DNA of 64,000 bases from Azorinus chamasolen (GCA_963576725.1 OY755240.1:97560316-97624315); one strand, 5' to 3'; numbered from the stretch's first letter, positions 31,219 through 42,210 are shown. A program made the numbers and translations. Notes: generated by a model from the letters alone, not told the origin.

Positions 31219-31555
31219 GGTTTCTTTTCACTCTGTAGAAATTTTGTAAATGGTGTAAACAATAAAAGGGAGGTAACATTTTGGAAGCATTTTAGATATT
31301 TATCTGTTTTTAAGTCTATTTTTTTTAGGTCAACTTATTGTTCTTTTGTTCTTTGTTGTTGAAATCATTTTTCGACATGCAAACGTTGGATACAAAGCAA
31401 CATTTTATAATGCAGTAACCAACCAATAAATTTCTCATCGATTTTTCTTATCTGGGAGGCGAAGCAACCTCGGACGCCTAGCATATCAGCTGCATTGACA
31501 TGTGTGAAGTAAAGGGCGCGAAAATATGACGTCATGAGAAAACTAAGAATTTCTA
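31219..31555. other. spacer between inverted arrays
   Basis: Complex sequence without a recognised family. It would be the loop if the flanking arrays paired. Confidence 0.4.
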
Positions 31556-31718
31556 AGTCGGAAGGTGGAAGTTGGAAACCCGAACTTGGAAGTCGGAACT
31601 TGGAAATCGTAACATGGAACTTGGAAATTGGTAGTAGGAACTTGGAAATCGGAACATGGAAGTCGGAACATGGAACTCGAAACTTGGAACTAGGAACTAT
31701 GAAGTAGGAACTTAGAGT
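31556..31718 (-). repeat. degenerate minisatellite, inverted partner
   Basis: GGAAGTCGGAACTTGGAA type units, the reverse complement of the array at 31084. Confidence 0.88.
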
Positions 31719-31912
31719 GTTACCACCGGGCTCTTGTAACATACCGTCATGTGTGCTTCAGTTATCGACAGTCTTTTATTATGCGTCTTTTCATAAAGAG
31801 TATCAGAGTACGAACAGACTGATCAATGGCCGATTTATTCGCGGTCTCCTTTGGTTCAACGATGTTGGCAAGGGTTATCATTTATTACAAATGTCATATA
31901 GTATTATTTTAC
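31719..31912. other. unassigned
   Basis: No recognised repeat. Confidence 0.3.
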
Positions 31913-32158
31913 TTAACCCTTTCCGTCATATAAACGCGTTTCTATGCCTTTGCAAACAGGGTTGACCCAGATCAGACGGCTCCTGTAACTGTCCGGTCAG
32001 GGATGGCTCTGTATGCTCATAAACTATATTCATATTCGTCGACAGTTTCTACAATGGTAAAACATTTCCGTGTCCATGTGCCATTATCAAACAATAATCT
32101 AATTAATATTCATGATAGCATTCTTATTTACGTGAATATTCATGGAGAAAATGGTTAA
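31913..32158 (-). mobile_element. MITE family B, full-length
   Basis: TTAA at 31913-31916 and 32155-32158, 246 bp. The left end TTAACCCTTTCCGTCATATA grades toward the G end. Hairpin arm CAGGGTTGACCCAGATCAGA, right arm GTCCGGTCAGGGATGGC decayed. Confidence 0.9.
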
Positions 32159-32301
32159 GGAATACTCATAGATATATTTATTCATTTCGCAAGGACAGCG
32201 TACATATTAATTTAAAACATGTAGACTGCATAAACAACATCGTGAATGAGTCATGGTCTACACGTCCACACAGAGCGTTACACAAACAGCTACTGGCTCT
32301 C

Positions 32302-32548
32302 AGTTCCATTGTGATCCTCTATGCTGGCAGTATGACGTAGATAGGCAAGTTGCTTATTGTGATCCTCTATGCTGGCAATATGACGTAGATAGGCAAGTTG
32401 CTTATTGTGATCCTCTGTGCTGGCAGTATGACATAGATAGGCTAGTTGCTTATTGTGATCCTCTATGCTGGCAGTATGACGTAGATAGGCTAGTTGCTTA
32501 TTGTGATCCTCTGTGCTGGCAGTATGACATAGATAGGCAAGTTGCTTG
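32302..32548. repeat. 48-bp tandem repeat, 5 copies
   Basis: Unit contains TGTGATCCTCTATGCTGGCA and GTATGACGTAGATAGG. 48 is a multiple of three, so the frame stays open, but the unit shows no protein signal. Confidence 0.93.
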
Positions 32549-32550
32549 AG

Positions 32551-32712
32551 ATGCATGGGTAACTGAACTTATGTATTTGCATGGCATGGGTAACTGAAGT
32601 TATGTATTGCATGGGTAACTGAAGGTATATATTGCATGGGTAATTGAAGGTGTGTATTGCATGGGTAACTGAAGTTTGTATTGCATGGGTAACTGAAGGT
32701 ATGTATTGCACT
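32551..32712. repeat. 24-27-bp tandem repeat, 6-7 copies
   Basis: Unit: GCATGGGTAACTGAAGGTAT. It abuts the 48-bp array within a few bases. Confidence 0.92.
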
Positions 32713-32853
32713 ATAACTATTCAAAGGTTAATTTTACTTCAAACGGATAACTGTATATTCATATTAATCTAAGATCCGTTAAAACGATGCCTTCTAAAAG
32801 ATTACAAATATTCAACATAACAGTATCGTTATATATACATGTACACTTATATA

Positions 32854-33048
32854 CAGTAGAACCCCTCTAAACCGGAAATCTAGAAGAGAAGAATTTGGAT
32901 ACTTTTAGGCAGGTGGCTGCTTAATGCAGGGTGAAATTTGTGCAGAAAGCTCCAAGAGGAGCTTTTTGTGTGATTTTCATCCTGCATTAAGCTGCCACGT
33001 GTCTACGCGATTATACTAAAATTAACGTCCAGTGTAGAGGATTTACAG
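32854..33048 (+). mobile_element. MITE family E, end class CTCTAAACCGG
   Basis: CAGTAGAACCCCTCTAAACC at the left, AGTGTAGAGGATTTACAG at the right, TA on both sides. Core arm GGCAGGTGGCTGCTTAATGC with apex GCTCCAAGAGGAGC. Confidence 0.9.
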
Positions 33049-33110
33049 TACTGTTAAAGCGACGTTAAACCCATAAAAACCAAAGAAACAAACAAACAAT
33101 TTACAAGTTT

Positions 33111-33230
33111 TATTTTTCTTCTATTTCTTTTAAGAAACATAGTAACAACATCTATAAGTTTGAATCCCGATCTCATTTGAATCCCAACTGGTTTGCATAG
33201 ATCATCACAAATTCGCATTTGCAGCTAAAG
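33111..33230 (-). mobile_element. family A remnant, hairpin reduced
   Basis: GTTTTATTTTTCTTC and GAAACATAGTAACAAC match the A body in reverse. AATCCCGATCTCATTTGAAT is what is left of the palindrome. Confidence 0.6.
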
Positions 33231-34052
33231 AGTACAGTCATCCTGTATGTTACAGGTTTTGTGATTGTCATCTTTTAGACTAAACGGTGGTGACATTCGC
33301 ATATTTCAAGTTAAAGATTTACAGGAAAATGGTTAAATTTACCATTAGTATAACATATTTATTATGTGTAATGTTTACAAATACCTAACAACATACTGAA
33401 AAGATCAAACATATCGGATATGACATTGCTGTCCCTTACCATAAGGAAAGGAAACGTTACTTTATAATGTTTTCCGAAATCGGAATATAAAACATGTAAA
33501 CGATGGTTCTGCAGTAAAATAAAGCTGAGAAATTCCATTTGACGGCCATAAAATTTATGTTTCAGACTTTGCGACGTGCCCGCAAACACCCCAAATATTG
33601 TTTTATAATGGCAAAGGTCCTAGGATTTCATTGCTTTGCTTTTTGCCTCTGACAATATTGTTTATTGCGTCTATTCCTGATTCCACATTTGCCATATATG
33701 GTGAAACTTTTGGGTGCGAAGCTCACATAAACACCCAGAATTGACCGAATATAATTCCGCTAACTGCCCCATCCGGGCTGGCAGTCATTTCTAAACAGGC
33801 TTTTATCACGTTGAGCCGCATCTATAAACCGATTTATTGCCCCTGCTAAAATACTGACGTCTCTTTAAGAATATTTGTGTTTCCTCTGAGTGTAGTTTAG
33901 CACTTTACGTCTTTCGTGGATTTTGCGTAAATGGATATGTTTGTTGTTGAAGAGGGCATGAGATATTGATTTAAAACGAGGCACTTTGTCATTTCGGTGA
34001 CTTGCTGGCATGTTTTCTGTATTGAACATCTCCTGTTGTCAGCAACGGTATG
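33231..34052. other. unassigned complex sequence, about 0.8 kb
   Basis: One of the longer stretches free of recognised repeats. No intron-exon pattern or domain recognised. Confidence 0.4.
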
Positions 34053-34298
34053 TTAATCTTTTACTCCATGAATATTCATGTAAAAAATAATGAAATTGCG
34101 AATGTTAGTTGATTTTTATAATGGCACTATGAGTAAGCTGTGTTGTTTATCATGAATGAAAATATAGAATCAGATCAATATTATTTCATAAGCAAATAAA
34201 GCAGACCCTGATCAGACGGTTCCTATAGGAACCGTCTGATCTGGGTCTTCTCTGTTTGCAAAGGCGTAGAACTGCGTATTTATGGAGTAAAGGCTTTA
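34053..34298 (+). mobile_element. MITE family B, best-preserved palindrome
   Basis: Starts TTAATCTTTTACTCCATGAA. The palindrome arms GACCCTGATCAGACGGTTCC and GGAACCGTCTGATCTGGGTC pair perfectly except for one T.T. The right end reads AAAGGCTTTACC in place of AAAGGGTTAA. Confidence 0.92.
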
Positions 34299-34351
34299 CC
34301 ATTATCCCACTGAAACCATGATTTCAATTCAAAGTCCTGTCTGCTGAACTT

Positions 34352-34396
34352 TTAACCCTTTACTTCATGAAAACAATGGGATGAAGTATATTAATT
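34352..34396 (+). mobile_element. family B left end only
   Basis: TTAACCCTTTACTTCATGAA, then unrelated sequence and an array. Truncated. Confidence 0.55.
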
Positions 34397-34618
34397 ATCA
34401 AACAATCGTATAAACGATTCGTATAAGCGCTAGCATCAAACAATCGTATAAACGACTCGTATAAGCGCTAGCATCAAACAATCGTATAAACGACTCGTAT
34501 AAGCGCTAGTATCAAACAATCGTATAAACGACTCGTATAAGCGCTAGTATCAAACAATCGTATAAACTATTCGTATAAGCGCTAGTATCAAACAATCGTA
34601 TAAACGACTCGTATAAAG
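34397..34618. repeat. 38-bp tandem repeat, 6 copies
   Basis: Unit: ATCAAACAATCGTATAAACG plus ACTCGTATAAGCGCTAGT. CGTATAA occurs twice per unit. Confidence 0.94.
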
Positions 34619-34668
34619 CAGCAAGTAATAATTACATACTCGTCTAACTAACCATCACACGACAGTAC

Positions 34669-34917
34669 TTAACCCTTCGCTTGCTGAATTTTAAAACACA
34701 TTTCTCCTTCTTTCCCATGCCCTGTTGTATAATTACATATATCTTCACTGTGTACAAGTATTTCGCTATGCAATCACTGCTGTGGGGTGCACTGGTTGCA
34801 CAATCAACTTGTAAATAGTGCAGACCCTGATGAGACAGCTCCTGCAGGAGCTTTCTCATCTGGGTTTTCACTATTTACAGGTAGGTATTTTGACGTGAAT
34901 AGCAAGCGAAGGGTTAG
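34669..34917 (-). mobile_element. MITE family D, copy 1
   Basis: 249 bp. TTAACCCTTCGCTTGCTGAA to AGCAAGCGAAGGGTTAG. Palindrome TGTAAATAGTGCAGACCCTG to CATCTGGGTTTTCACTATTT with apex GCTCCTGCAGGAGC and the T.T mismatch. Confidence 0.94.
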
Positions 34918-35344
34918 GGTATCGTAAGTCGTAACACACAGCGCTCGCAAATGGAACCTTCGGTGGTTTCAATCGTCCGATTTTCTTAAGACAGGCTCCT
35001 GGTCGCGATTAAATAAAATTCCAATTGTCTTCTACCAAATCACCAGTAATAAATCCTATCTCTTTTATCTTTTCAGCAGATTGTGGAACGTATCATCCTT
35101 ATATTAAAGGATTTAAAAAAATACCTCGAGTTTCTTTGGGTAGCTGATAAATCAAGTGACTGAACGTATGGAGAAAGTCACTCGTGACACCAAGTAGCGT
35201 GTTTGATCTCCTAAACCGGCTCTTAGATTAGTACAAAATGATAACGAAGTGATAAAAAAAATTGAGCATCCACTTGGACATGGGAACCAATGAGCATACT
35301 TCACCTTTATCATACTATTGCAACTATAGGTAGTTAATCATAAA
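34918..35344. other. unassigned
   Basis: No recognised repeat or gene. Confidence 0.35.
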
Positions 35345-35413
35345 CGAACAGATGAAACCCTGGTCAAACGGCTTCTACATAATTCATGTGATCTGAGTCT
35401 ACTCAGTTTGCAA
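35345..35413. mobile_element. decayed B-type hairpin
   Basis: CGAACAGATGAAACCCTGGT pairs with TGATCTGAGTCTACTCAGTT. Ends not found. Confidence 0.55.
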
Positions 35414-35511
35414 ACTCAGGAAAGACAACTTCACAGTATTGTATTATCGAGGAACTGTAGATTACATTATACATGTACATACATATAAAAGTTCAAACAT
35501 CTGATATAATA

Positions 35512-35700
35512 TGGTAAAACCAAACCGGAATTCTAGTAGAGACGAATTTAGATTATTTTAGGCTGGTGGCCGCTAATGCAGGGCGGAAGTCAAGCAGAAA
35601 GCTCCTAGAGTAGCTTTCTGCATGACTTTCACCCTGCATTAAGCTGCCACCTATTTCCAACACCGATATTTACGAGGATCTTTCATGAGTATTTATTACA
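35512..35700 (+). mobile_element. MITE family E, end class CTCTAAACCGG, 8 bases lost
   Basis: GGTAAAACCAAACCGGAATT lacks the CCCTCT of the related ends. The core GCTAATGCAGGGCGGAAG to CACCCTGCATTAAGCTGCCA is well kept. No right terminus. Confidence 0.78.
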
Positions 35701-35739
35701 AATTGGTTTTATGAAACGAGTTTACTATAATAACATGAC

Positions 35740-36167
35740 ACGAGCTTTATCGAATGCAAACAGAGTAGACTCAGATCAGACGGCCCCTATAGGAGCTTAT
35801 ATTTGCTTATGGAATAATATAGATCTGATTCTACAGTTTCTGTCCTGACAATATTGCATATGTTAATATGCCAGGTTAACCCTTTCGCTGCCAATGCCGG
35901 ATCTGTGATTACCTTTGCAAACAGTTTGGATCCAGATGAGACGCCGAGTAACTCGGTGTCTCATCAGGATCCAAACTGTTTGTTACTGTTACTATGTTTT
36001 TGAAACAAAAATGAAGAAAATCAAAAGAATGAAAATTAGTAGCAGACAACAAAGTTAGCAGACGACAAAGTTAGCAGACGACAGAGTTTGGCAGCGAAAG
36101 GGTTAAATATTCATCTGTTGGATATTCATGCTGCCATTGTTTCAGAAATGAATATTTATGGAGTTAA
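35740..36167 (-). mobile_element. family B, split by an A insertion
   Basis: Hairpin GAGTAGACTCAGATCAGACG with a truncated right arm, then the reversed body to 35875. It resumes ATATTCATCTGTTGGATATT after the A copy and ends GGAGTTAA. Confidence 0.82.
35876..36106 (+). mobile_element. MITE family A, intact, inside a B element
   Basis: 231 bp between TTAA at 35876-35879 and 36103-36106. About 16 bp longer than the 4551 copy because the GTTAGCAGACGACAAA unit is present twice. Palindrome with the A.A mismatch. Confidence 0.95.
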
Positions 36168-36993
36168 AAGGAGGAAGAGCTAGTCCAATAATGTGTTTGT
36201 AGATTGCAATGGCGCATCATGTGAAGAATGAAACCATGGTTAATTATGGTGTTTTGTAAGCCAAAGTTCTGTTCTGTTTGGATTACCAAGTCACTACATG
36301 TGCCTACAATACTTTGAGGGCCATTGAAACTGTCGCGGATCAAGTCTCTTGTCTTTGGTACAAGTTCCCTGTGATACGCCACGTCGCCCCTTATGTCTGG
36401 GTTGGGTCAATCTCACATGTTCTCCGGACAACTCCAATAACGTTACCTTTATGTCGTTAATATGACACCGACACTTTTCGTAAAAACAAGGGAATTTCAA
36501 GAACTTATGTCGAGGCATTGGGTTCCTGAATTTTCAGAATTGTCTTTTACAATCTATTTTGTATTTTTCAACTTAATACTGCGTCGCTGCACATAAAACA
36601 AAATTCTAACTGCAAGCAGTCGACGTTCCCGACATGTTGAGTATTAATACAAGATCAAACTCGATGGTGCTAAACCTGGACAGGCTTGATTGGTCCAAAG
36701 GCTCAAAGTGCAGCTTTTTGCATGAAGAGCTCTGTTTGCCCACAGCCTTTCATGTCAAATTTATAACGGTCGCCTGACAGACAAGAAAATACCGACTATA
36801 CTCGGACATGTATTCCGATCCTATTTTTCCCCACCGTGTCGCCATTGTGAAAGCAAATGGCTGCCAAGGTGTGAAATTGACAAAGATTTCAGTCTTGTCG
36901 GCGAGCTGCGCTATCCCTGGACTTATCGGTTGCTTTACAACCGAAGAATAGCTTATCTCTTTAATCACAATAGATGTTTTTGTATGTTACTTT
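36168..36993. other. unassigned, about 0.8 kb
   Basis: Complex sequence. Overlapping frames on both strands at 36164-36518 and 36750-36968 have no recognisable domain. Confidence 0.4.
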
Positions 36994-37165
36994 GTAAACT
37001 GTTTGAATCCAGATGAGACGCCGAGTAACTCGGCATCTCATCAGAATCCAAGCAGTGTGACACACTGGTCATTAAAACAAAGACATGAAACAAAATACTT
37101 ATTTTAAGAATTGATGCAGACGAAATATTTTGCAGACGAAAGTTGTTTAGTATGCATGAGGTTAA
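36994..37165 (+). mobile_element. family H element, left end unclear
   Basis: Hairpin GTAAACTGTTTGAATCCAGA to TCATCAGAATCCAAGCAGTG with CCGAGTAACTCGG at the centre. The right end has GCAGACGAAA repeats as in family A and closes on TTAA 37162-37165, so it is intermediate between A and H. Confidence 0.75.
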
Positions 37166-37900
37166 ATTACTGGGCGTCTGTATGTATCATTTGGTTCTAT
37201 CTTGTTGTCTATCAATATATTTTCACATCCTCAAAACTGTCCAGATTCACAGCTTATCAGAGTCTGTGTATCAAACAGTCTGGGTGCTGATCAGACCACC
37301 AGTATATCTGTATTTGATCTAGCTCTATGGTGTTTGTGCCTGACAACTCGATGGAAGTTTGCTCTCCAAAGGCAACACCGTCAAGTTTAGAGCCACGAAT
37401 ACGCGAAATAAATCTCCGTATAAGAGGCGAGGAACAAAGGTCAAATAATTTGGGATTATATAATACTGAGGAAATGTTTGATATGATTTAAGGGCGCCGG
37501 GCAATGTTATTTTAGGATTAGTGGTCGATCATCAGAAAACATAACAAATTCTCGTCTGATAACGCGAGAGTTAGCGATATTCTCAGCGGGTGCTAATGCA
37601 GGTTGATAAATTGATAGACCTTTAATGTTCTTCTACGAGCTTTAGTAGCTTGGAATATCGAATCAATTTGAATTTGTGGTTTGACATGTATTTATTCATT
37701 CATATAAAATTATAACAAAGAGAATGTATCCGAGTGTTATAAGAGACGATAAATATATGTCTGTATAACAGATTAAACGCCAATTCAAAACATATACAAA
37801 GTGAACATGGAAAGCAAACTGAAATCAAAGCAACCAGTGCCACACTGACATCATTAGAAGAAACATCAATGTGGCTGGAAAAAAAACCTTGCTAAACCGT
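37166..37900. other. unassigned
   Basis: A weak hairpin-like CAAACAGTCTGGGTGCTGAT sits at 37273. The rest is unassigned. Confidence 0.4.
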
Positions 37901-38346
37901 TTAACTATATAGATATAGACGCATTTTCAAACAGAGTAGACTCAGATCAGACGGCTCCTATGAACCCGTCTGATAATGGACTGCCCTGCTTGCTTGCGGA
38001 ATAATAAAGATCTGATTTGCTTTCTAATATGGACAAAACAGATTACTCTTTGAACCCTTTCACTCATATTGATGACTTTTGACGACTCTGTAAAAGTCAC
38101 TTTGTTAAATAGAGCATTTGCTCCTCTAGGAGCAAATGCTTTATTTATCACAATAGTTTCAAACTACAAAATTCAAAAAATGTCCCTTTCCCTATTTAAT
38201 GCTCCTTTTCAGTAGATTTACTCAAAGAGGTTGTATCTAAAAATAGCATATGAGGGAATGGGTTAATGACCATTATGATAATTCAGTTCATGAATATTCA
38301 CGAAGGCATGAATAATTGTATAAATATTCATAGGGTAAAGAGTTCA
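37901..38346 (-). mobile_element. family B, split by a C insertion
   Basis: Starts TTAACTATATAGATATAGAC. Hairpin GAGTAGACTCAGATCAGACG to CCGTCTGATAATGGACTGC. The body is broken at 38050 and resumes TGACCATTATGATAATTCAG, ending TAGGGTAAAGAGTTCA. Confidence 0.85.
38051..38266 (+). mobile_element. MITE family C, intact, inside a B element
   Basis: TGAACCCTTTCACTCATATT to TATGAGGGAATGGGTTAA, 216 bp. One arm of the palindrome is shortened near GTTAAATAGAGC. Apex GCTCCTCTAGGAGC. Confidence 0.92.
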
Positions 38347-38425
38347 AACGTACTAGCTAAAGGTGAAAAGGTGTTTATGTCTAAACCGATACCAGCTGCT
38401 CATTCAAACTAGAACAGTGACTCGG

Positions 38426-38537
38426 TTAACCCATTCCCTCATATTGACGACTTTTGACGACTCTGTAAAAGTGAAACCATAGTGATAAATAGAGCATTTG
38501 CTCTTATAGTAGCAAATGCTCTATTTATCACAATATA
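38426..38537 (+). mobile_element. MITE family C, truncated after the hairpin
   Basis: TTAACCCATTCCCTCATATT through a complete palindrome (ATAAATAGAGCATTTGCTC and its complement), then unrelated sequence. Confidence 0.85.
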
Positions 38538-38757
38538 TGCAGGAAGTAATGCATAGCAAGATATATTTAACCTGTGACCTAACCCCTTGAGTGCTTGCGA
38601 CCCAGCCCATTTTAATCTGCTGCAATTTGAAACTGTTTCCACTTAGATCAAGCTTTTGAAAAACTACTTGATGTTTCATCTGGATCAATGTCACTAAAAA
38701 TTGCGAAATTATTGTAAGGGTTATTTTACGGAATTCACTACTACTGGAATATCCGAA
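38538..38757. other. unassigned
   Basis: Contains GATGTTTCATCTGGATCAAT, possibly an H fragment. Confidence 0.35.
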
Positions 38758-39392
38758 ATTATTACACAGTTTAGTGTGCAGCAAAAGGCTAACTTCGCAA
38801 GATATAAATTATTACACAGTCTAGTGTGCAACAAAAGGCTAACTTCGCAAGACAGAAATTATTACACAGTCTAGTGTGCAGCAAAAGGCTAACTTCGCAA
38901 GACAGAAATTATTACACAGTCTAGTATGCAGCAAAAGGCTAACTTCGCAAGACAGAACTTATTACACAGTCTAGTGTGCAGCAAAAGCTAACTTCGCAAG
39001 ACAGAAATTATCAAACAGTCTAGTGTGCAGTAAAAGGCTAACTTCGCAAGACAGGAATTATTACACAGTCTAGTGTGCAGCAAAGGCTAACTTCGCAAGA
39101 TAGAAATTATCAAACAGTCTAGTGTGCAGCAAAAGGCTAACTTCGCAAGACAGGAATTATTACACAGTCTAGTGTGCAGCAAAGGCTAACTTCGCAAGAC
39201 AAATTATTACACAGTCTAGTGTGCAGCAAAAGGCTAACTTCGCAAGACAGAAATTATTACACAGCCTAGTGTGCAGCAAAAAGCTAACTTCGCAAGACAG
39301 AAATTATACACAGCCTAGTGTGCAGCAAAAGGCTATCTTCGCAAGACAGAAATTATTACACAGCCTAGTGTGCAGCAAAAGGCTAACTTCGT
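38758..39392. repeat. 50-bp tandem repeat, about 12.7 copies
   Basis: Unit: ATTATTACACAGTCTAGTGT plus GCAGCAAAAGGCTAACTTCG, then CAAGACAGAA. Variants (ATTATCAAACAG, GCAAAGG) alternate in places, hinting at a two-unit higher-order repeat. Confidence 0.95.
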
Positions 39393-39496
39393 ACGTTAGA
39401 GGTTACGATAATTTCAGTCATGCGATGTTTGAAAAACTGGACCAATGTCGATAATACCTGGATAGGGACTAATTAAGTAAATTTATATTTTGACTG

Positions 39497-39722
39497 TCGT
39501 GTGCAATGTATCGTGTGCAATGTATCGTGTACAATGTATCGTGTGCAATGTATCGTGTTCAATGTATCGTGTGCAATGTATCGTGTTCAATGTATCGTGT
39601 GCAATGTATCGTGTTCAATGTATCGTGTGCAATGTATCGTGTGCAATGTATCGTGTGCAATGTATCGTGTTCAATGTATCGTGTGCAATGTATCGTGTAC
39701 AATGTATCGTGTGCAATGTATC
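39497..39722. repeat. 14-bp tandem repeat, about 16 copies
   Basis: Unit: TGTATCGTGTGCAA, with one variable base (GTGC, GTTC or GTAC). It stops against TTTTTGATAACAGCTTAAGA, an E right terminus. Confidence 0.95.
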
Positions 39723-39760
39723 TTTTTGATAACAGCTTAAGACAGGTTCTAATGTACATA
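39723..39760 (+). mobile_element. family E right terminus only
   Basis: TTGATAACAGCTTAAGACAG, then GTTCTAATGTA, matches the right end of the TCTTAAGCG class. Confidence 0.6.
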
Positions 39761-39888
39761 TAATGAAAGCATAGCATATTTGTATTCTTTGAGAGACCTA
39801 TTTTGTACTTGAGTTCTTTACAACTGCATAAATTATTTCATTCGTCGCGTCTGTATAATTCTTTTGGAACAGCCATTTAGCAGACTTA

Positions 39889-40270
39889 TTAACCTTTTAC
39901 TCTATTGACACTCCTTTTAACGTCTTTTCAAGCAGAGTAGACCCATATCAGATATGACCCATATCAGACCCATATCAGAGTAGACCCATATCAGAGTAGA
40001 CCTATATCAGAGTAGCCCCATATCAGAGTAGACCTATATCAGAGTAGACCCATATCAGACCTAAGTTTCAAGTTTCAAGTAGACCCATATCAGACCCATA
40101 TCAGACCCATATCAGACGATTGCTGTTTGCTTAAGGTGTAATATAAATCTGATTCTACATTCTCTGCCATGGTCATAAAATAATGTTATGACTTGCCAGA
40201 ATAAAAATTAAGCAAATCAATAATAATGACGTAATTTTCACTTACCTGAATATTTATGGAGTAAATGGGG
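39889..40270 (-). mobile_element. MITE family B with expanded hairpin
   Basis: Starts TTAACCTTTTACTCTATTGA and ends TTTATGGAGTAAATGGGG. The palindrome is replaced by an array of its own left arm. Confidence 0.85.
39930..40117. repeat. tandem repeat of a B hairpin arm
   Basis: Phrases AGTAGACCCATATCAG and ACCCATATCAG repeat about 11 times. The arm in intact B copies is GAGTAGACCCAGATCAGACG. Confidence 0.92.
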
Positions 40271-40612
40271 ATGGCCTACATCATTATCTTAACCTAACTC
40301 GTAACCGATGAAATAAAAAGTGCAATTAGTTACGTTATGAATAAAATCTAGCATTCGTGATCTCAATTTACATAAATTTGTTAAATTCATCTCTGAACAA
40401 TAAAAGATAAAAAAAATAATAACCCGAGATTTATTAAATTCATCTTTAAAAAACATTTAAAAAAACCCGAACAAACCACGACATGCGTCGTATTTCATTG
40501 CTTTCTGAGACTAATTGAATAAATCCAGATACTGTATATCATAAGCGTCCATGAACCATCCTCTATGTCATCTCTGATCAAAGTCAACATAAATAAAATC
40601 ACCTGAAATTTA
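40271..40612. other. unassigned AT-rich
   Basis: Contains GAGATTTATTAAATTCATCT and TAAATTCATCTCTGAAC duplications near 40385-40450. Confidence 0.4.
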
Positions 40613-41065
40613 CAGTAAAACCTCGCTATACTGAACATACAATTAAATATCATTATCGGTCTTTAAGACAGATGACAGCTTACTATAGAGAGACTGCCGT
40701 GCTTACTATAGAGATACCGCCGTGCTTACTATAGAGAGACCGCTGTGCTTACTATAGAGAGACCGCCGTGCTTACTATAGAGAGACCGCCGTGCTTACTA
40801 TAGAGAGACCGCCGTGCTTACTATAGAGAGACCGCTGTGCTTACTATAGAGAGACCGCCGTGCTTACTTTAGAGAGACCGCCGTGCTTACTATAGAGAGA
40901 CCGCCGTGCTTACTATAGAGAGACCGCCGTGCTTACTATAGAGAGACCGCCGTGCAGAAAAGCTCCAATGGGAGCTATCTGCAAGACTTTCACTATGCAT
41001 TAAACACTCACATGCCAATTCTCAATATTTTTTCACTAACAGTTGGAATTAGAGAGTATTTACAG
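40613..41065 (+). mobile_element. MITE family E with expanded left arm
   Basis: CAGTAAAACCTCGCTATACT at the left, AATTAGAGAGTATTTACAG at the right. Only the right half of the core is normal (GCTCCAATGGGAGC to CATTAAACACTCACATGCC). 453 bp against about 200. Confidence 0.85.
40678..40954. repeat. 23-bp tandem repeat inside an E element, 12 copies
   Basis: Unit: GCTTACTATAGAGAGACCGC plus CGT. GCTTA at the unit start is where the E core would read GCTTAATGCAGGG. Confidence 0.95.
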
Positions 41066-41090
41066 CATACTAATATCCTGAATTCTCGCG

Positions 41091-41338
41091 TTAACATTTC
41101 CTTCATATAAACGCTTTTTACGTAATTGTTAAAAGAGTAGACCCATATGTCAGAAAGCTCCTGTGGGAGCCATCTGATCAGCGTCTGCTCTACCTGCCTA
41201 TGAAATCATATCATATCTGATTACAGTTTGTACCAACACCAAATCATTCTGTGTATGCATGCCATTGTAAAGGTTTAACTAATAAACGTTTATGATGTAA
41301 TTATTTCTTACATGAATATTAATCAGGGGAAATTTTAA
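41091..41338 (-). mobile_element. MITE family B
   Basis: TTAA at 41091-41094 and 41335-41338, 248 bp. Hairpin GAGTAGACCCATATGTCAG to CATCTGATCAGCGTCTGCTC with apex GCTCCTGTGGGAGC. Confidence 0.9.
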
Positions 41339-41955
41339 AGTACTGTAACATATTGTGTGATTGGATATAGGGCGTTGCTCTATCTTAGTCAATCCAGTTC
41401 ACTTTATCCACGGTTTGGATGTCATCCAAGAGCCTCGAATTTTTTTATCGCCATCTTTAAACGTCAGTAAAATGATAGTACAAATTTCACTTTTTCCTTA
41501 TATCTTACACCACAAATGGTTACTTATCACAATTACTTTACCAATAAACAACATTCTGGTGACAAGTAATTGGATTTTAGCGAATGGTCGGGGGTACACT
41601 GTCTCCTGGTCCGTGATTCGTGTAAATATTTACTGACTCGTACGGTCCCATGGGCTGCTTCTCCCTGTAAGACATGCTTGATCATCAGGACCCAATAATT
41701 TAGAAGTATTTACCTAACCTGGAGCGAGAAGAAACGTAAGTCAATAAAATTAAATAAATAAAAATTGTTTCCGTGTTTTAAAACTTCAAGTACTTGGAAT
41801 ACCTCTCCAATGTTGCTGCAATAAAGCGAATGTAAATCCACAGTTACTTTTGTAAAGACAGCATTAATCATTTAATTGCAATTATCCGCTCTCGGTGCTT
41901 ATTCAGACTGGTAATTTGCTACTTCTAAAGATCATCTGTGGCCATGTATCATGTA
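41339..41955. other. unassigned, about 0.6 kb
   Basis: A 91-codon frame at 41361-41636 lies outside any repeat I recognise. I see no domain, no strong start context and no splice pattern, so I do not call it a gene. Confidence 0.35.
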
Positions 41956-42141
41956 CAGTTAAAACCCTCTAAACCGGACTTCTAGCAAGGAAGAATTTAG
42001 ATACTTTAGACAGGTGACTGCTTAATGCAGGGTGAAAGTCATGCAGCTTTCTGTATGATTTTCATCCTGCATTAAGCTGCCACCTGTCTCCAAGACTGAT
42101 ATTTATACTAATTAGACCGTCCGGTTTAGAGGGGTTTACAG
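41956..42141 (+). mobile_element. MITE family E, end class CTCTAAACCGG
   Basis: CAGTTAAAACCCTCTAAACC to CCGGTTTAGAGGGGTTTACA, TA on both sides. The core lost its tip: GTCATGCAG runs directly into CTTTCTGTATGA. Confidence 0.92.
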
Positions 42142-42209
42142 TAGTTTGGATGAACTGTGGAAATGACAGTTGACATACTAAGCAGAAAGGAGACCTGTTC
42201 ATTGGCGAA

Positions 42210-42210
<1 letters not shown>

